Shown here: piece after piece, positions 1-8,469 of the stretch
Layout of the letters: each line of letters opens with the position of its first letter
Position numbering within the stretch: position 1 is the first letter of the stretch
Origin: Pseudobutyrivibrio sp.
GTDB lineage: Bacteria; Bacillota; Clostridia; Lachnospirales; Lachnospiraceae
Direction: 5' to 3'
DNA length: 41,479 nt
Assembly (NCBI GenBank): GCA_024697025.1
Contig: JAILGH010000048.1
Coordinates: 1 to 41,479, forward strand
Program-made: the position numbers and the translations under genes
The notes under the pieces: generated by a model
The model's database searches: none
What the model was told of the DNA's origin: nothing
What the model saw: the letters and a program-made list of their open reading frames with translations, nothing else

Positions 1-986
1 TTGCCATCTAAAATAAGCTGACCAGAAATGTTTGTGCCGTATGCCTTACCAAAGATACTCATTGCAAGCTCTGTACGTCCTGCCCCCATCAAACCTGCGA
101 TACCAACAACCTCGCCCTTACGAACGTTCAATGATACCCCATCAACCACCTTTCTTTCCGCAAACTGTGGATGATAAACAGTCCAATCCTTGACCTCCAT
201 TGCGATATCACCGATTTTGACGTTCTCTCTCTTAGGGAATCGGTCTGTCATTGCACGACCAACCATGCCCTTAATAATTCTGTCCTCAGTGATTTCATCA
301 ACAGTCTTATCAAGTGTTTCGATTGTAGAACCATCACGGATAACTGTGATTTTATCTGCTACATAAGATACCTCGTTGAGCTTATGAGAAATGATAATTG
401 ATGTCATTCCCTGCTTTTTAAACTCAAGAAGCAAGTCAAGAAGTGCTCTTGAATCTGTCTCATTAAGAGAAGATGTAGGCTCATCCAAAATAAGAAGCTT
501 TGCATGTTTAGCAAGAGCCTTTGCAATTTCAACAAGCTGCTGCTTACCAACACCAATATCCTTAATCAAGGTACGGCTGCTTTCTGCAAGACCAACTGTC
601 TTAAGATATTTGTCTGCCTCAGCGTATGTCTTGTCCCAATCGATACGAGCTTTGCTACCCTGCTCGTTTCCAAGGAACATGTTCTCCCCGATTGACATGT
701 AAGGAATAAGTGCTAATTCCTGATGAATAATAACTATTCCCTTTTCCTCTGAGTCCTTAATCTTTTGGAACTTACATACCTCGCCTTTGTAAACGATGTC
801 TCCTGTGTAAGTACCATAAGGATAAATACCACTTAATACGTTCATCAAAGTAGATTTACCGGCACCATTCTCACCTACTAAAGCGTGAATTTCGCCTTCT
901 TCAACTACTAGATTAACGTTATCAAGGGCCTTTACTCCTGGGAACTCTTTGGTGATGTTTTTCATCTCAAGTATTATATTTCCCAC
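1..986 (-). CDS. Monosaccharide ABC transporter ATP-binding protein, GguA/MmsA-like (3' end beyond window)
   Basis: This is the ATP-hydrolysing subunit of a ribose/xylose-class sugar importer acting at the inner face of the membrane. The first nucleotide-binding domain shows Walker [10 protein letters not shown] near residue 40, a Q-loop [11 protein letters not shown], and Walker [13 protein letters not shown] second domain begins after about residue 250 and contains the [14 protein letters not shown]-loop variant, the tandem fusion typical of this class. I chose GTG at 986 because a GGGAGG site lies 8 bases upstream; an in-frame ATG at 965 has no such site. About 328 codons are present, against roughly 500 for the family, so the C-terminus lies to the left. 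It sits downstream of the ChvE-like binding protein, the usual gene order, and a permease gene is expected next. Family identity is firm; the sugar cannot be read from this gene. Confidence 0.93.
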   Translation of the reverse strand, partial: MGNIILEMKNITKEFPGVKALDNVNLVVEEGEIHALVGENGAGKSTLMNVLSGIYPYGTYTGDIVYKGEVCKFQKIKDSEEKGIVIIHQELALIPYMSIGENMFLGNEQGSKARIDWDKTYAEADKYLKTVGLAESSRTLIKDIGVGKQQLVEIAKALAKHAKLLILDEPTSSLNETDSRALLDLLLEFKKQGMTSIIISHKLNEVSYVADKITVIRDGSTIETLDKTVDEITEDRIIKGMVGRAMTDRFPKRENVKIGDIAMEVKDWTVYHPQFAERKVVDGVSLNVRKGEVVGIAGLMGAGRTELAMSIFGKAYGTNISGQLILDG

Positions 987-1056
987 TTGTTGTTCCTCCC
1001 TCAAAATATAATTATTTGGATACTTTTTGTTCTCTTCAAATTATTCTCATATTACT

Positions 1057-1099
1057 AAAAAATATAAGAACCGCCATCAAAAAGCCTACGGCCGTTCTT
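1057..1099 (-). terminator. Hairpin with T-run between binding-protein and ATPase genes (probable attenuating terminator)
   Basis: Read on the minus strand, AAGAAC-GGCC pairs with GGC-GTTCTT around a loop containing CTTTTT, and the stem is followed by ATATTTTTT. This is a rho-independent terminator layout placed between the ChvE-like gene and the ATPase gene. Partial readthrough would give many binding-protein mRNAs per transporter mRNA. Confidence 0.6.
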
Positions 1100-1120
1100 G
1101 TGGCATATCTTCTTTAAAAT

Positions 1121-1141
1121 AGGGCGAGCCAAGCTCGCCCT
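1121..1141 (-). other. Perfect 9-bp GC-rich stem-loop after the binding-protein gene
   Basis: AGGGCGAGC and GCTCGCCCT form a perfect stem around CAA, 40 bases past the ChvE-like stop codon. On the minus strand it is followed only by ATTTTAAAG, so it is a weak terminator at best. It may instead protect the 3' end of the binding-protein message from exonucleases, as seen in other binding-protein-dependent operons. Confidence 0.6.
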
Positions 1142-1181
1142 ATATAGTTTATTTTTTATCCCCAACAAAACTTTTCGGGAT

Positions 1182-2309
1182 TTATTTTAACTGATCCTCT
1201 GTGTAGTAACCAGAATCGATAAGGAGTTCCTTATAGTTGTCCTTGTCAGCGAATACTGGCTCGCAAAGGAATGAAGGAACAACGCCTTTACCATTGTCGT
1301 ATGTCTTCTCATCGTTTACATCAACCTTCTCACCATTGAGAATCTGGCCTACCATCTTAACAACCTGAGAAGCAAGTGTACGTGTATCCTTGAATACTGA
1401 CATAGACTGCTTACCAGCGATCATGTTCTTTGTGTTCTCAATATCACAATCCTGACCTGTTACGATTGGATACTCACCCTTGTAGTTAGCTGCAAGTGCG
1501 TTCTCAACACCAAGTGCTGTAGAGTCGTTTGAGCAGAGGCAGATATTAAGATCATCATTAGCGTACTTAGAAGAAAGGATATTCTCCATACGTGACTGAG
1601 CTGTCTCTGTAGCCCATGCTGCTGTAGCAACATCAGCGAAATCTACCTGACCAGACTTAACTTCGATTGTTCCTTTTTCGATGTATGGCTTAAGAAGATC
1701 CATAGCACCATCATAGAAGAAACCAGCGTTGTTATCACCTGGATCACCAGCTGTGATTTCCATTGTGAATGTCTTGTCTGTGTTATCAAGATCTAACTGA
1801 TCGATGATATACTGACCCTGAACCTGACCTACCTTGTAGTTATCAAATGTTGCATAGTAAGAAACAGCATCTGAGTTCATGATAAGACGGTCATAAGCGA
1901 TAACTGGAATGTTCTTTTCCTTAGCCATATCCATAGCCTCACCAAGTGATGAGCCTTCGATAGCTGCGATTACAAGAACGTTAGATCCTGAGTTAATCAT
2001 GTTCTCAATCTGAGAAACCTGTGTCTGAACATCGTTTGATGCATACTGAAGATCAACCTCGTATCCAGCAGCCTCAAGCTCCTTCTGCATGTTGGCACCA
2101 TCCTGGTTCCATCTCTGAAGGTCCTTTGTAGGCATTGAAACACCAACCTTTGTTCCACCAGCAGCTGTGCTTCCACCAGCATCGTCTGTTGTTGTAGCTG
2201 CTGTGTCAGCCCCTGCGTTGTCTGTTGTTGCTGTGCTAGTACCACAGCCTACAAACATTGAAGCTGCCATAGCACCTGTTAAAAGTACACTTAATAATTT
2301 CTTTTTCAT
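1182..2309 (-). CDS. ChvE-like multiple-monosaccharide-binding lipoprotein
   Basis: This is the extracytoplasmic receptor that delivers sugars to the ABC importer encoded just downstream. The N-terminus is a lipoprotein signal with lipobox FVGC (Cys22), followed by a low-complexity Ala/Thr/Asp/Gly linker to about residue 52. The rest is a type I periplasmic-binding fold (Peripla_BP_4). Features shared with ChvE/XylF proteins include SMPTKDLQRWNQDG at the start of the fold, IPVIAYDRLI in the hinge region, GDPGDNNA and the late segment TGQDCDIENTKNMIAGKQSM. The length of 375 residues fits the family. An AGGGAGG ribosome site lies 11 bases before ATG. The gene has its own leader because a strong terminator separates it from the upstream sensor operon. 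ChvE relatives bind xylose, glucose, galactose or arabinose; the exact ligand is not resolved. Confidence 0.92.
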   Translation of the reverse strand: MKKKLLSVLLTGAMAASMFVGCGTSTATTDNAGADTAATTTDDAGGSTAAGGTKVGVSMPTKDLQRWNQDGANMQKELEAAGYEVDLQYASNDVQTQVSQIENMINSGSNVLVIAAIEGSSLGEAMDMAKEKNIPVIAYDRLIMNSDAVSYYATFDNYKVGQVQGQYIIDQLDLDNTDKTFTMEITAGDPGDNNAGFFYDGAMDLLKPYIEKGTIEVKSGQVDFADVATAAWATETAQSRMENILSSKYANDDLNICLCSNDSTALGVENALAANYKGEYPIVTGQDCDIENTKNMIAGKQSMSVFKDTRTLASQVVKMVGQILNGEKVDVNDEKTYDNGKGVVPSFLCEPVFADKDNYKELLIDSGYYTEDQLK

Positions 2310-2346
2310 CTCTGTGAAAACCTCCCTTTCATTAGGTGTATTTCGA

Positions 2347-2374
2347 TAGCTATTTCCGTGGATTTGAATAGCTA
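2347..2374 (-). promoter_or_regulatory. Inverted repeat in the leader of the binding-protein gene
   Basis: TAGCTATT and AATAGCTA form an 8-bp perfect inverted repeat spaced by 12 bases, 38 bases upstream of the start codon. Farther upstream, CATTTTGTG (2398-2406) and CATTTTTGTC (2434-2443) form a direct repeat 36 bases apart. That pattern could be the site of the neighbouring AraC-type response regulator. No textbook -35 box is visible, as expected for an activated promoter. Operator versus leader hairpin is undecided. Confidence 0.4.
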
Positions 2375-2461
2375 CCTTTGTTCTAAAAAGAGAATATCAT
2401 TTTGTGTTCTTAAAATGGTTGTTACTTTCTTCACATTTTTGTCTAAATACTTTTCGCCTAT

Positions 2462-2494
2462 AAAAAAGGACTAGCACAAATTTGTGCTAGTCCT
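2462..2494 (-). terminator. Strong terminator ending the sensor operon
   Basis: A perfect 14-bp inverted repeat, AGGACTAGCACAAA with its complement, is followed on the minus strand by six T (2462-2467). It lies 50 bases past the stop of the XylF-like gene and insulates the transporter transcript from the sensor operon. Confidence 0.85.
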
Positions 2495-2544
2495 ATAATG
2501 TAACTACAATATTATGCTATATAACATCCTAAAATCCATATAAA

Positions 2545-3603
2545 TCAAGGCTTTTCCTCAGTCTTGCCATCCTCGTCTGCAACATTCATGTATACATCTT
2601 CTTTGGTGTGGAATCCACCTTCTATGATAACCTTGTCCATGTTGTCAGCAGTAACTGCCACTGGGGCAACTGCCACATAAGGAACATCCACCATTCCATC
2701 AGAAAGAGCAGCCTCAGTTTCAATTGTCTCGCCCTTGGCAAGCTTAACAGAATACTGCGCCGCCTGCTCAGCAAGCTTTCCAACTGGCTTATAAACTGTC
2801 ATAAGCTGAGTACCTTCCACTATGTGCTGACATGCTGGCAAATCTGCATCCTGCCCGACCACTGGCTTAACTCCTGCCAACTGACTAACAGCCAAGGCTC
2901 TGATAACAGATGCCGCCAAATCATCGTTACCACACATAATAGCATCCACCTGTTGAATAGTACTTATATTTTCATAGACATATGCTCCACCGAGTTCAGC
3001 CTTCCATCCTTCACAGTAGACTGTGTCCACGATTTCTACATTGTTTTGTTCCATCACCTTTGTAAAACCATCATTTACAAGAGGTACATTGTTGTCTGTC
3101 AGTGGTCCACAAATCATCACAACTGATTTTGCTCCTGTAGCTACAATAGCCTCGCCCAGCATCCTTCCAACTTCCTCGTTGTCAAACGAAATATATAGAT
3201 CTGAGTTTCCCTCGCCTATAAGTCTATCGTAAGATACCACTGGAATTCTCTTGGCATCTGCCTTTTTAAGCACATCCTTAAGAGCTGTGCAATCCACAGG
3301 AATTACCACTAAACAGTCTACATTCTTTTCTATAAGATAATCAATCTGTTCAATCTGCTTTGCCACATCCCCATTAGCATTTTGAACATTTACTGTTGCA
3401 CCAAGAGTTGCTGCTGTATCAACAAACACATCTCTATCCTTCTCCCAACGTTCAATGACAAAGGAATCGAAGCACATGCCTATCTCAATAACATCATCAC
3501 TAGTGGATTCTTCCTGCTGCTTTTTGCCACCATTACCGCAACCGCACAAAAGCAAGCTAGACATAAGCATCAATGCTGCAATCCGCTTCACATTACCCTT
3601 CAT
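2545..3603 (-). CDS. XylF-like sugar-binding lipoprotein, last gene of the sensor operon
   Basis: This is a predicted lipoprotein with a type I periplasmic-binding fold. The signal peptide ends in LLLCGC (acylated Cys22), followed by a short GGKKQQEE linker. The segments SFVIERWEKDRDVF, IPVVSYDRLI and VVGQDADLPACQHIVEG match the XylF/ChvE family position by position, and the 352-residue length is normal. It starts 18 bases after the response-regulator gene and is closed by the terminator at 2467-2494, so it belongs to the regulatory operon and not to the transporter transcript. It may be a second sugar receptor feeding the same importer, or an accessory sensor. It is diverged from the ChvE-like protein next door. 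Family assignment is firm; role is inferred from position. Confidence 0.88.
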   Translation of the reverse strand: MKGNVKRIAALMLMSSLLLCGCGNGGKKQQEESTSDDVIEIGMCFDSFVIERWEKDRDVFVDTAATLGATVNVQNANGDVAKQIEQIDYLIEKNVDCLVVIPVDCTALKDVLKKADAKRIPVVSYDRLIGEGNSDLYISFDNEEVGRMLGEAIVATGAKSVVMICGPLTDNNVPLVNDGFTKVMEQNNVEIVDTVYCEGWKAELGGAYVYENISTIQQVDAIMCGNDDLAASVIRALAVSQLAGVKPVVGQDADLPACQHIVEGTQLMTVYKPVGKLAEQAAQYSVKLAKGETIETEAALSDGMVDVPYVAVAPVAVTADNMDKVIIEGGFHTKEDVYMNVADEDGKTEEKP

Positions 3604-3621
3604 TTTTTATACCCTCCAATA

Positions 3622-5211
3622 CTATCCCTTTGCGTAATCAGTAGGTGTTTTGCCCGTATATTTCTTGAAGTTTCTAGAGAAATAATTTGGATCTGAATAA
3701 CCTACTTCCGCTGAAATTTCCTTCATAGATTTGTTGGTCGTCTTGAGAAGCTTTTTGGCTGCCTCAATTCGAAGCTTTGTCAAATAATCTATGAAATTTT
3801 CTCCTGTCTCCTCTTTGAAGACCTTGGAGAAATAATAGGAACTAATGTTGACTACACGGGATACATCATCAAGATTCAACTCCTTCATGTAGTTTTCATC
3901 AATATATTGCTTAGCCTTGTTGACTACGCTCATGGATTGCTCTTCCTGTTTGTTTGAAACCCAGAAAGCAGCTGATTTAATCTTGTCTGTGAACCAGGAT
4001 TTAACCTCAGAAAGATTTGGATAATTCATCAATTCTGACAGGTAGTTGGCCCTGCTTCTGAACTCGTACATTCGGCCTGTCTTGTCATAAGCCAAATGCT
4101 CCGCCCAAAGTACAAACTCTAGGCATTTTAGTCTGATACTGTCGTTATCATTAGCATAGTTTGTTTCCATCCAGTCGAAGAAAGTAGCCGCTATCGCAAC
4201 TGATTCGTTGGTGTTTCCAAGAGTAATCTCATCAAAGAGACGCTTCTCGGTTTCCATAGGATAATTATCCTCATACTGACACGCCACAGGCATATCGTCC
4301 ACATGGGCCACGTGGCTTGTGTTGGAAATCAGTACGGAATTGGCCTCCTCATAGGACTCAGACATTCTATCAAGTGGTTTCACCGAACCAAAGCCCACAC
4401 GAAAATCCATGTCGAATCTATCTGCTAGCTTTCTGCAAAGCGCTCTAGCATTTTCCACGATTTGATTTCGCTCGTTATATGAAAGAGTATCCGTATCACA
4501 TGGAATTAGGATAGGAATCTTGTTGGACATAACCGCTCCTATGATACCCTTTATATAATCCTCGGTAATAGTGTGAATCTCACGGTAAGCCTTTTGGGCT
4601 TGGATTGATGCTGCAACAGCACTTGTCATGTAGTTGCCAACCAACTCACGGCCAAAAACCATACAGGCCATATAGCCATATTCCGAATCAATACCAAGTA
4701 ATGTCTTGTAATTATCAATATCCTCTTTGAAATATTCCTTGAATAGCAAATCTTGGATAAGTCCGTTTTCAATGATAGGTACCACCGTCTCTAACTTTTC
4801 TCGTACCTTTAAATCGTTGCTTCGCTTGGTACGCTCACCATCGATTCGCATCATTGCCTTTTTTAGAACTGTAAGAATCGCCTCTCGGCTCACCGGCTTA
4901 TTAAGGTAATCTAACACGCCAAGAGAAATGGCTTCCTTTGCATAATCAAACTTGTCATAGGCTGTCATAACAATAAAAACCACATGATTGTTAGATCTTC
5001 GGATTTCTCGCATGGCATCAATACCGTTAATACCCGGCATTTGAATGTCCATAAATGCAATGTCCGGCTGGAACTCCTCGGCAAGCTCTATAACCTGTCG
5101 GCCAGTCTTGGCTGTACGAATCTCGCACTTACTGCCATATTCCTTTTCAATTATGAACTTGAGGGAATCAATAACTATACCCTCGTCGTCTGCTAACATT
5201 ACTTTGTACAT
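3622..5211 (-). CDS. YesN-type response regulator with AraC DNA-binding domain
   Basis: This is the transcriptional regulator partner of the adjacent kinase. Residues 1-120 form a receiver domain with the acidic pair Asp8-Asp9, phosphoacceptor Asp55 in FMDIQMPG, Thr83 and Lys105. A long central region, about 125-420, is typical of the YesN family. The last 100 residues are a double helix-turn-helix of the AraC/XylS type, with SSYYFSKVFKEETG and the signature EISAEVGYSDPNYFSRNFKKYTG. The start codon lies only 3 bases after the kinase stop, indicating translational coupling. By analogy to XylFII-LytS-YesN systems it probably activates the ChvE-like transporter operon downstream. That target is inferred. 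Confidence 0.92.
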   Translation of the reverse strand: MYKVMLADDEGIVIDSLKFIIEKEYGSKCEIRTAKTGRQVIELAEEFQPDIAFMDIQMPGINGIDAMREIRRSNNHVVFIVMTAYDKFDYAKEAISLGVLDYLNKPVSREAILTVLKKAMMRIDGERTKRSNDLKVREKLETVVPIIENGLIQDLLFKEYFKEDIDNYKTLLGIDSEYGYMACMVFGRELVGNYMTSAVAASIQAQKAYREIHTITEDYIKGIIGAVMSNKIPILIPCDTDTLSYNERNQIVENARALCRKLADRFDMDFRVGFGSVKPLDRMSESYEEANSVLISNTSHVAHVDDMPVACQYEDNYPMETEKRLFDEITLGNTNESVAIAATFFDWMETNYANDNDSIRLKCLEFVLWAEHLAYDKTGRMYEFRSRANYLSELMNYPNLSEVKSWFTDKIKSAAFWVSNKQEEQSMSVVNKAKQYIDENYMKELNLDDVSRVVNISSYYFSKVFKEETGENFIDYLTKLRIEAAKKLLKTTNKSMKEISAEVGYSDPNYFSRNFKKYTGKTPTDYAKG

Positions 5212-5214
5212 CTG

Positions 5215-6690
5215 TTACTCCTCAGGTAGATACAAAATTATCTCCGTACCCATATTTTCGCCTTCAGAAATTATATCTAAAACGTCATCTCTTTCATAGA
5301 AGATATTTAATCGCTCAATGCAGTTGTTTAATCCTACACCATTTGAATCGGATTTGCTTGGGTCGCTCTGATAACTCCCCTCAAGAACCTGCTCTATCTT
5401 TTCTTGGTCCATTCCGATTCCATTATCCTTTATGCTGACGCAAATATAATTCTCTAGGCTATATACCGAAAGCTTAATCTTCTTAGCCCAGTCTATATTT
5501 CTAACTCCGTAGTTAATGCAGTTCTCCACGATAGGCTGCAAAATCATCCTAGGCATGCTAACGTTAAGCAGCGTTTCATCGATTTCCTTATCGAATTGGA
5601 TTTCCCCTGCAAATCTAACATTAATAATATAAATATATATATCAACTAACTCAATCTCTTCTTTTAGGGTTACTACATCCTTATTTTTCTTGATGTTGTA
5701 ACGGAAGAAATCGGCCACACGTTGCATGTAATTACTTGTCCTATCGGCCCCCTCCATCATGGCAAGCTGGGCTCCTGCATTTAATGTGTTAAACAAAAAA
5801 TGGGGATTAATCTGAGCCTGAAGGTATTTAAGCTCCGCATCCTTAACATGGTTTTCCATTATGAGCTCGTTTTCCTTGAGCTTGCGCTCCACCTCCATGG
5901 ACTCCGTAAGCTTTTCAATATATGCCCTGATGGAAACAACCATCTTGTTAAACGCCCTTGTAACGACACCAACCTCGTCGTTGGACCTAACCTGAAGCAA
6001 GTCAACCTCAAAGTCTCCCTGAGAAACGTTGTTGGCTGTAGCCGCCAGCTTAATAAGAGGCTCCGTGATAGTTGATGCAATCAAAACTACGAATGCAAGG
6101 TTTGCCATACTGATGACAACTAAGGTCATAATATTTAACTCTTCAAGTGTCTGCAGGGCACCCATCATAGAACCGTAGGACTTGGAGTTGTTAATAAACT
6201 GCATGTTATTTAAGGCTGTAATATTGTTGCTGATATATCCGTGAAGTCTTGTGACCTTCTCGTAGATACTCTTGTACTTAAGAACATTGCCACCACGCTT
6301 ACTTTCCACTGCCTGATTGGTAAGCTCCAGATAATTCAAAGACATGCGCTTAATGTTGCGCTCCATTACGCGAGTTTCGCTTTCATCGTTGTTGTCTACC
6401 AAGCGCTGAACCAAGTTAGCATAATCCTGCTGGTAAGTATAATACTGCTCCAAAGAATCACTGGTCTTGGTATCGAGATAGCCTGTAGTTGCCTTTTGTA
6501 CTCGCTCCAACCCATCGGAAAGCTCATTTAAAGTTGTATTACTTGAATAAACTGCATTCAGAGAATCCAGCATGCTCGATGTACCAAAGTACAGCATCAT
6601 ATTTACCAAAAACAGCAAGATGGTAGGCATACAAAATACCATAATCATCTTTTTTCTAAGAGAAAGTGATACGAGTCTAATTCTGCTCAT
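5215..6690 (-). CDS. YesM/LytS-type sensor histidine kinase
   Basis: This is a membrane sensor kinase of the His_kinase/HATPase_c pair found in YesM proteins. A first membrane helix spans about residues 15-36, an extracytoplasmic helical region follows to about 183, and a second helix covers about 187-207. A HAMP linker leads to the phosphoacceptor segment INPHFLFN with His297. The ATP-binding part has the N-box VENCINYG (388-395), DNGIGM (422-427) and NGVGLNNCIERL. Its sensor region is all-helical and lacks a sugar-binding domain. Sensing is therefore probably delegated to the binding-protein-like product of the gene upstream, whose 3' end overlaps this gene by 14 bases. Length (491) is usual. 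Confidence 0.92.
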   Translation of the reverse strand: MSRIRLVSLSLRKKMIMVFCMPTILLFLVNMMLYFGTSSMLDSLNAVYSSNTTLNELSDGLERVQKATTGYLDTKTSDSLEQYYTYQQDYANLVQRLVDNNDESETRVMERNIKRMSLNYLELTNQAVESKRGGNVLKYKSIYEKVTRLHGYISNNITALNNMQFINNSKSYGSMMGALQTLEELNIMTLVVISMANLAFVVLIASTITEPLIKLAATANNVSQGDFEVDLLQVRSNDEVGVVTRAFNKMVVSIRAYIEKLTESMEVERKLKENELIMENHVKDAELKYLQAQINPHFLFNTLNAGAQLAMMEGADRTSNYMQRVADFFRYNIKKNKDVVTLKEEIELVDIYIYIINVRFAGEIQFDKEIDETLLNVSMPRMILQPIVENCINYGVRNIDWAKKIKLSVYSLENYICVSIKDNGIGMDQEKIEQVLEGSYQSDPSKSDSNGVGLNNCIERLNIFYERDDVLDIISEGENMGTEIILYLPEE

Positions 6691-7723
6691 CTTCCACCTC
6701 CTCTATAAAGTCATCCACGTTGAACTGATCAATATTTTTAGCCTCAACGTTGATGTAGTCGGAAACATAGCCAGAATCACGATACTCTACATAGGCCTTT
6801 GCCGCTGCCTGACCAATGCTTGAAGCATCTATGGTTACCGTACTCTTGATAACCCCCTGCTTAATACCGGTCAAAATTGTTGGTGAATGATAGTTGCCGT
6901 AAATGGAAATCTGGCCTACCTTATAGTAATCAATTACAGCCTGATAAAAGCATGCTGTAGAAACCTCATCAAGGCAGATTACTACTGGTGCCAAATCATT
7001 ATCCTTAAATAAATTTTGGATGTACTCCTCTGTTGCGAAAGCGTCATCGCTTTCAATTATTCGCAAATCATACTCAAAAGAACCGGCTGTATAATTTCTG
7101 TCCTTTAAAGTCTCCTGTATATTATTTGCAATCATGGTGCCATTTAAAGAATTGCCGGAGCTGCTGACAACCATGACCTTTCCATCAACACCGTTTTCAA
7201 TTATTGAAGAAGCATAAAGGTTAGCTATTGAATAGTTGTTTACACCTACAAAACTGATTCGGTCCTCCACCTTTACGTCGTTTTGCATGGAAATTACTGG
7301 GATGCCTTCCTTTCTGGCCTTATCTAGCAACTCCTCCACCTCAGAGGACTCATCTCCCTCCAATAAAATAGCATCACAACCTGAGCTGATTGCCATCTCC
7401 AAAAGCTCAGCCTTGGTATATGGAATATTGGCGTTATCCGACAACAAGTCAACATACACTCCATGCTCCTTACCGTACTCTGAAGCAGAGCGATAAACCT
7501 CCTGCCAAAAGTCTGATTCGTCATCAGAGGAAATCATAACTACATAAGAATCGTACTGCGTATACTTGGCCTCCTGCAAAAGACGTGCCGCCTCGTTCAT
7601 CCTCTGTCTATAAAGTGCCACACTTATAATTGTAGCAATAAACATAAAAGCAACAGCACACCCTGCCGCTATAGCAAGTGCACTGTTGCTCTTTAATTTC
7701 AATTTTCGCCCACCAATTTTCAT
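6677..7723 (-). CDS. Membrane-anchored periplasmic-binding-protein sensor (XylFII-like)
   Basis: This is a 348-residue protein with one uncleaved N-terminal membrane helix (about 15-37) and no lipobox, followed by an extracytoplasmic Peripla_BP_4 fold. Visible family segments are YVVMISSDDESDFWQEV, GCDAILLEG, GIPVISMQNDVKVEDRISFVGVNN and ISIYGNYHSP. It is the first gene of the operon and overlaps the kinase gene by 14 bases. In Clostridium, an equivalent protein, XylFII, binds xylose and docks onto the LytS kinase to trigger signalling. The arrangement here makes the same role likely. The ligand is unknown and the sequence is far from the two soluble-type binding proteins nearby. An AGGTGGGAT ribosome site precedes ATG. 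Confidence 0.85.
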   Translation of the reverse strand: MKIGGRKLKLKSNSALAIAAGCAVAFMFIATIISVALYRQRMNEAARLLQEAKYTQYDSYVVMISSDDESDFWQEVYRSASEYGKEHGVYVDLLSDNANIPYTKAELLEMAISSGCDAILLEGDESSEVEELLDKARKEGIPVISMQNDVKVEDRISFVGVNNYSIANLYASSIIENGVDGKVMVVSSSGNSLNGTMIANNIQETLKDRNYTAGSFEYDLRIIESDDAFATEEYIQNLFKDNDLAPVVICLDEVSTACFYQAVIDYYKVGQISIYGNYHSPTILTGIKQGVIKSTVTIDASSIGQAAAKAYVEYRDSGYVSDYINVEAKNIDQFNVDDFIEEVEDEQN

Positions 7724-7754
7724 AGTCTAATCCCACCTATATAACCTGCGTTTT

Positions 7755-7763
7755 ATTATATCA
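7755..7763 (-). promoter_or_regulatory. Extended -10 promoter of the sensor operon
   Basis: On the minus strand TGATATAAT, an extended -10 element, lies 32 bases upstream of the ATG of the anchored sensor gene. No good -35 box is seen. The left tip of the large palindrome begins 28 bases upstream of the element and so sits next to the -35 region. Confidence 0.5.
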
Positions 7764-7790
7764 CAACCCACTTTAAAAACACACTCATTT

Positions 7791-8425
7791 CCAGCCACCA
7801 ATCTCGGCCGCCTTTTAATAGTCATCTTCCCCCTCCCGCCTAGGGGCTCTGCCGCAGTAGTTCCAATTACGTCGCATGAATATCTTGTTTTTCTAATGCA
7901 CGTTCACCAACTCCTTTTCATGTGTCTTTTACACGTCGGTACAATTTTGCATCGGATTCTTTTTATGTAGCGGACACACATATACTTAAACAAAAATAGA
8001 TTTCAGTTTTTATAAATGCAACTTGGGTGATTTTGGAATGAGCATAGTAAAATAGCAGCCGATTTTGTACAGTATAAGCACGCGAAGCCAGGACGGCTGA
8101 GCGAGCCCGAAAATGAGAACGGACTCGATTTAGAGGGCGGTGCTTATACTGACAAAATCCGCTGCGTTATTTTACTTGGCGAATGTAACATGAACCCAAG
8201 TGCTATTTATAAAAGTTGAAATCTATTTGAGAAACATCAAGTGTCCGCTCCAAAAAGAATCCTTGCAAAATAGTCCAGTCGAGTACAAAGACACATGGAG
8301 ATGTCTCACCTGTGCATAAGAAAAACTATGATATTCGCGAAATTGTAATTGGAACTACTGCGGCAGAGCCCCTAGGCGGGAGGAGAAATGAAAATAAATA
8401 AGCCCCGGCCGAGATTGGTGGCTGG
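7791..8425. repeat. 635-bp imperfect palindrome (candidate MITE-like element or giant hairpin RNA)
   Basis: The whole gap between two minus-strand genes is one long inverted repeat. The outermost 20 bases (7791-7810 and 8406-8425) match perfectly. Then 39 bases at 7832-7870 match 8345-8383 without error. The rest of the arms align at roughly 70 percent by eye with small indels. The innermost pair, 8070-8081 with 8140-8151, contains AGTATAAGCAC and closes a 58-base apex. That apex can itself fold into AGCC-AGGAC-GGCT and a GAGCCCG/CGGACTC hairpin. No open reading frame of note lies inside, and no target duplication is obvious. The symmetric ends suggest a mobile element. The structured apex and retained pairing suggest an RNA. 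Neither is proven. Confidence 0.85.
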
Positions 8426-8439
8426 GGCTTGAGATTTTT
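8401..8439. terminator. Terminator hairpin at the right tip of the palindrome
   Basis: AGCCCCGGCC pairs with GGCTGGGGCT (one G-U pair) around a 9-base loop. On the plus strand the stem is followed by TGAGATTTTT, and on the minus strand by TTATTTATTTTC. It lies about 30 bases past the stop of the 355-residue calcium-binding-repeat gene and probably terminates it. It shares 20 bases with the palindrome's end repeat. Confidence 0.6.
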
Positions 8440-8469
8440 ATAGTGGGTGCCGACTATGTGACGCAGGTA

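Noticed and set aside
391..702. Plus-strand open frames over the ATPase gene
   Set aside because: They lie antisense to a well-conserved ABC ATPase, have no ribosome site and no recognisable domains.
2608..3126. 172-codon plus-strand open frame
   Set aside because: It is antisense to the XylF-like lipoprotein gene, whose family match and operon place are clear.
7791..8425. Integrated transposon with transposase, or retron-like RNA
   Set aside because: No transposase or reverse transcriptase gene is inside or near, so only a non-autonomous element or RNA remains possible.
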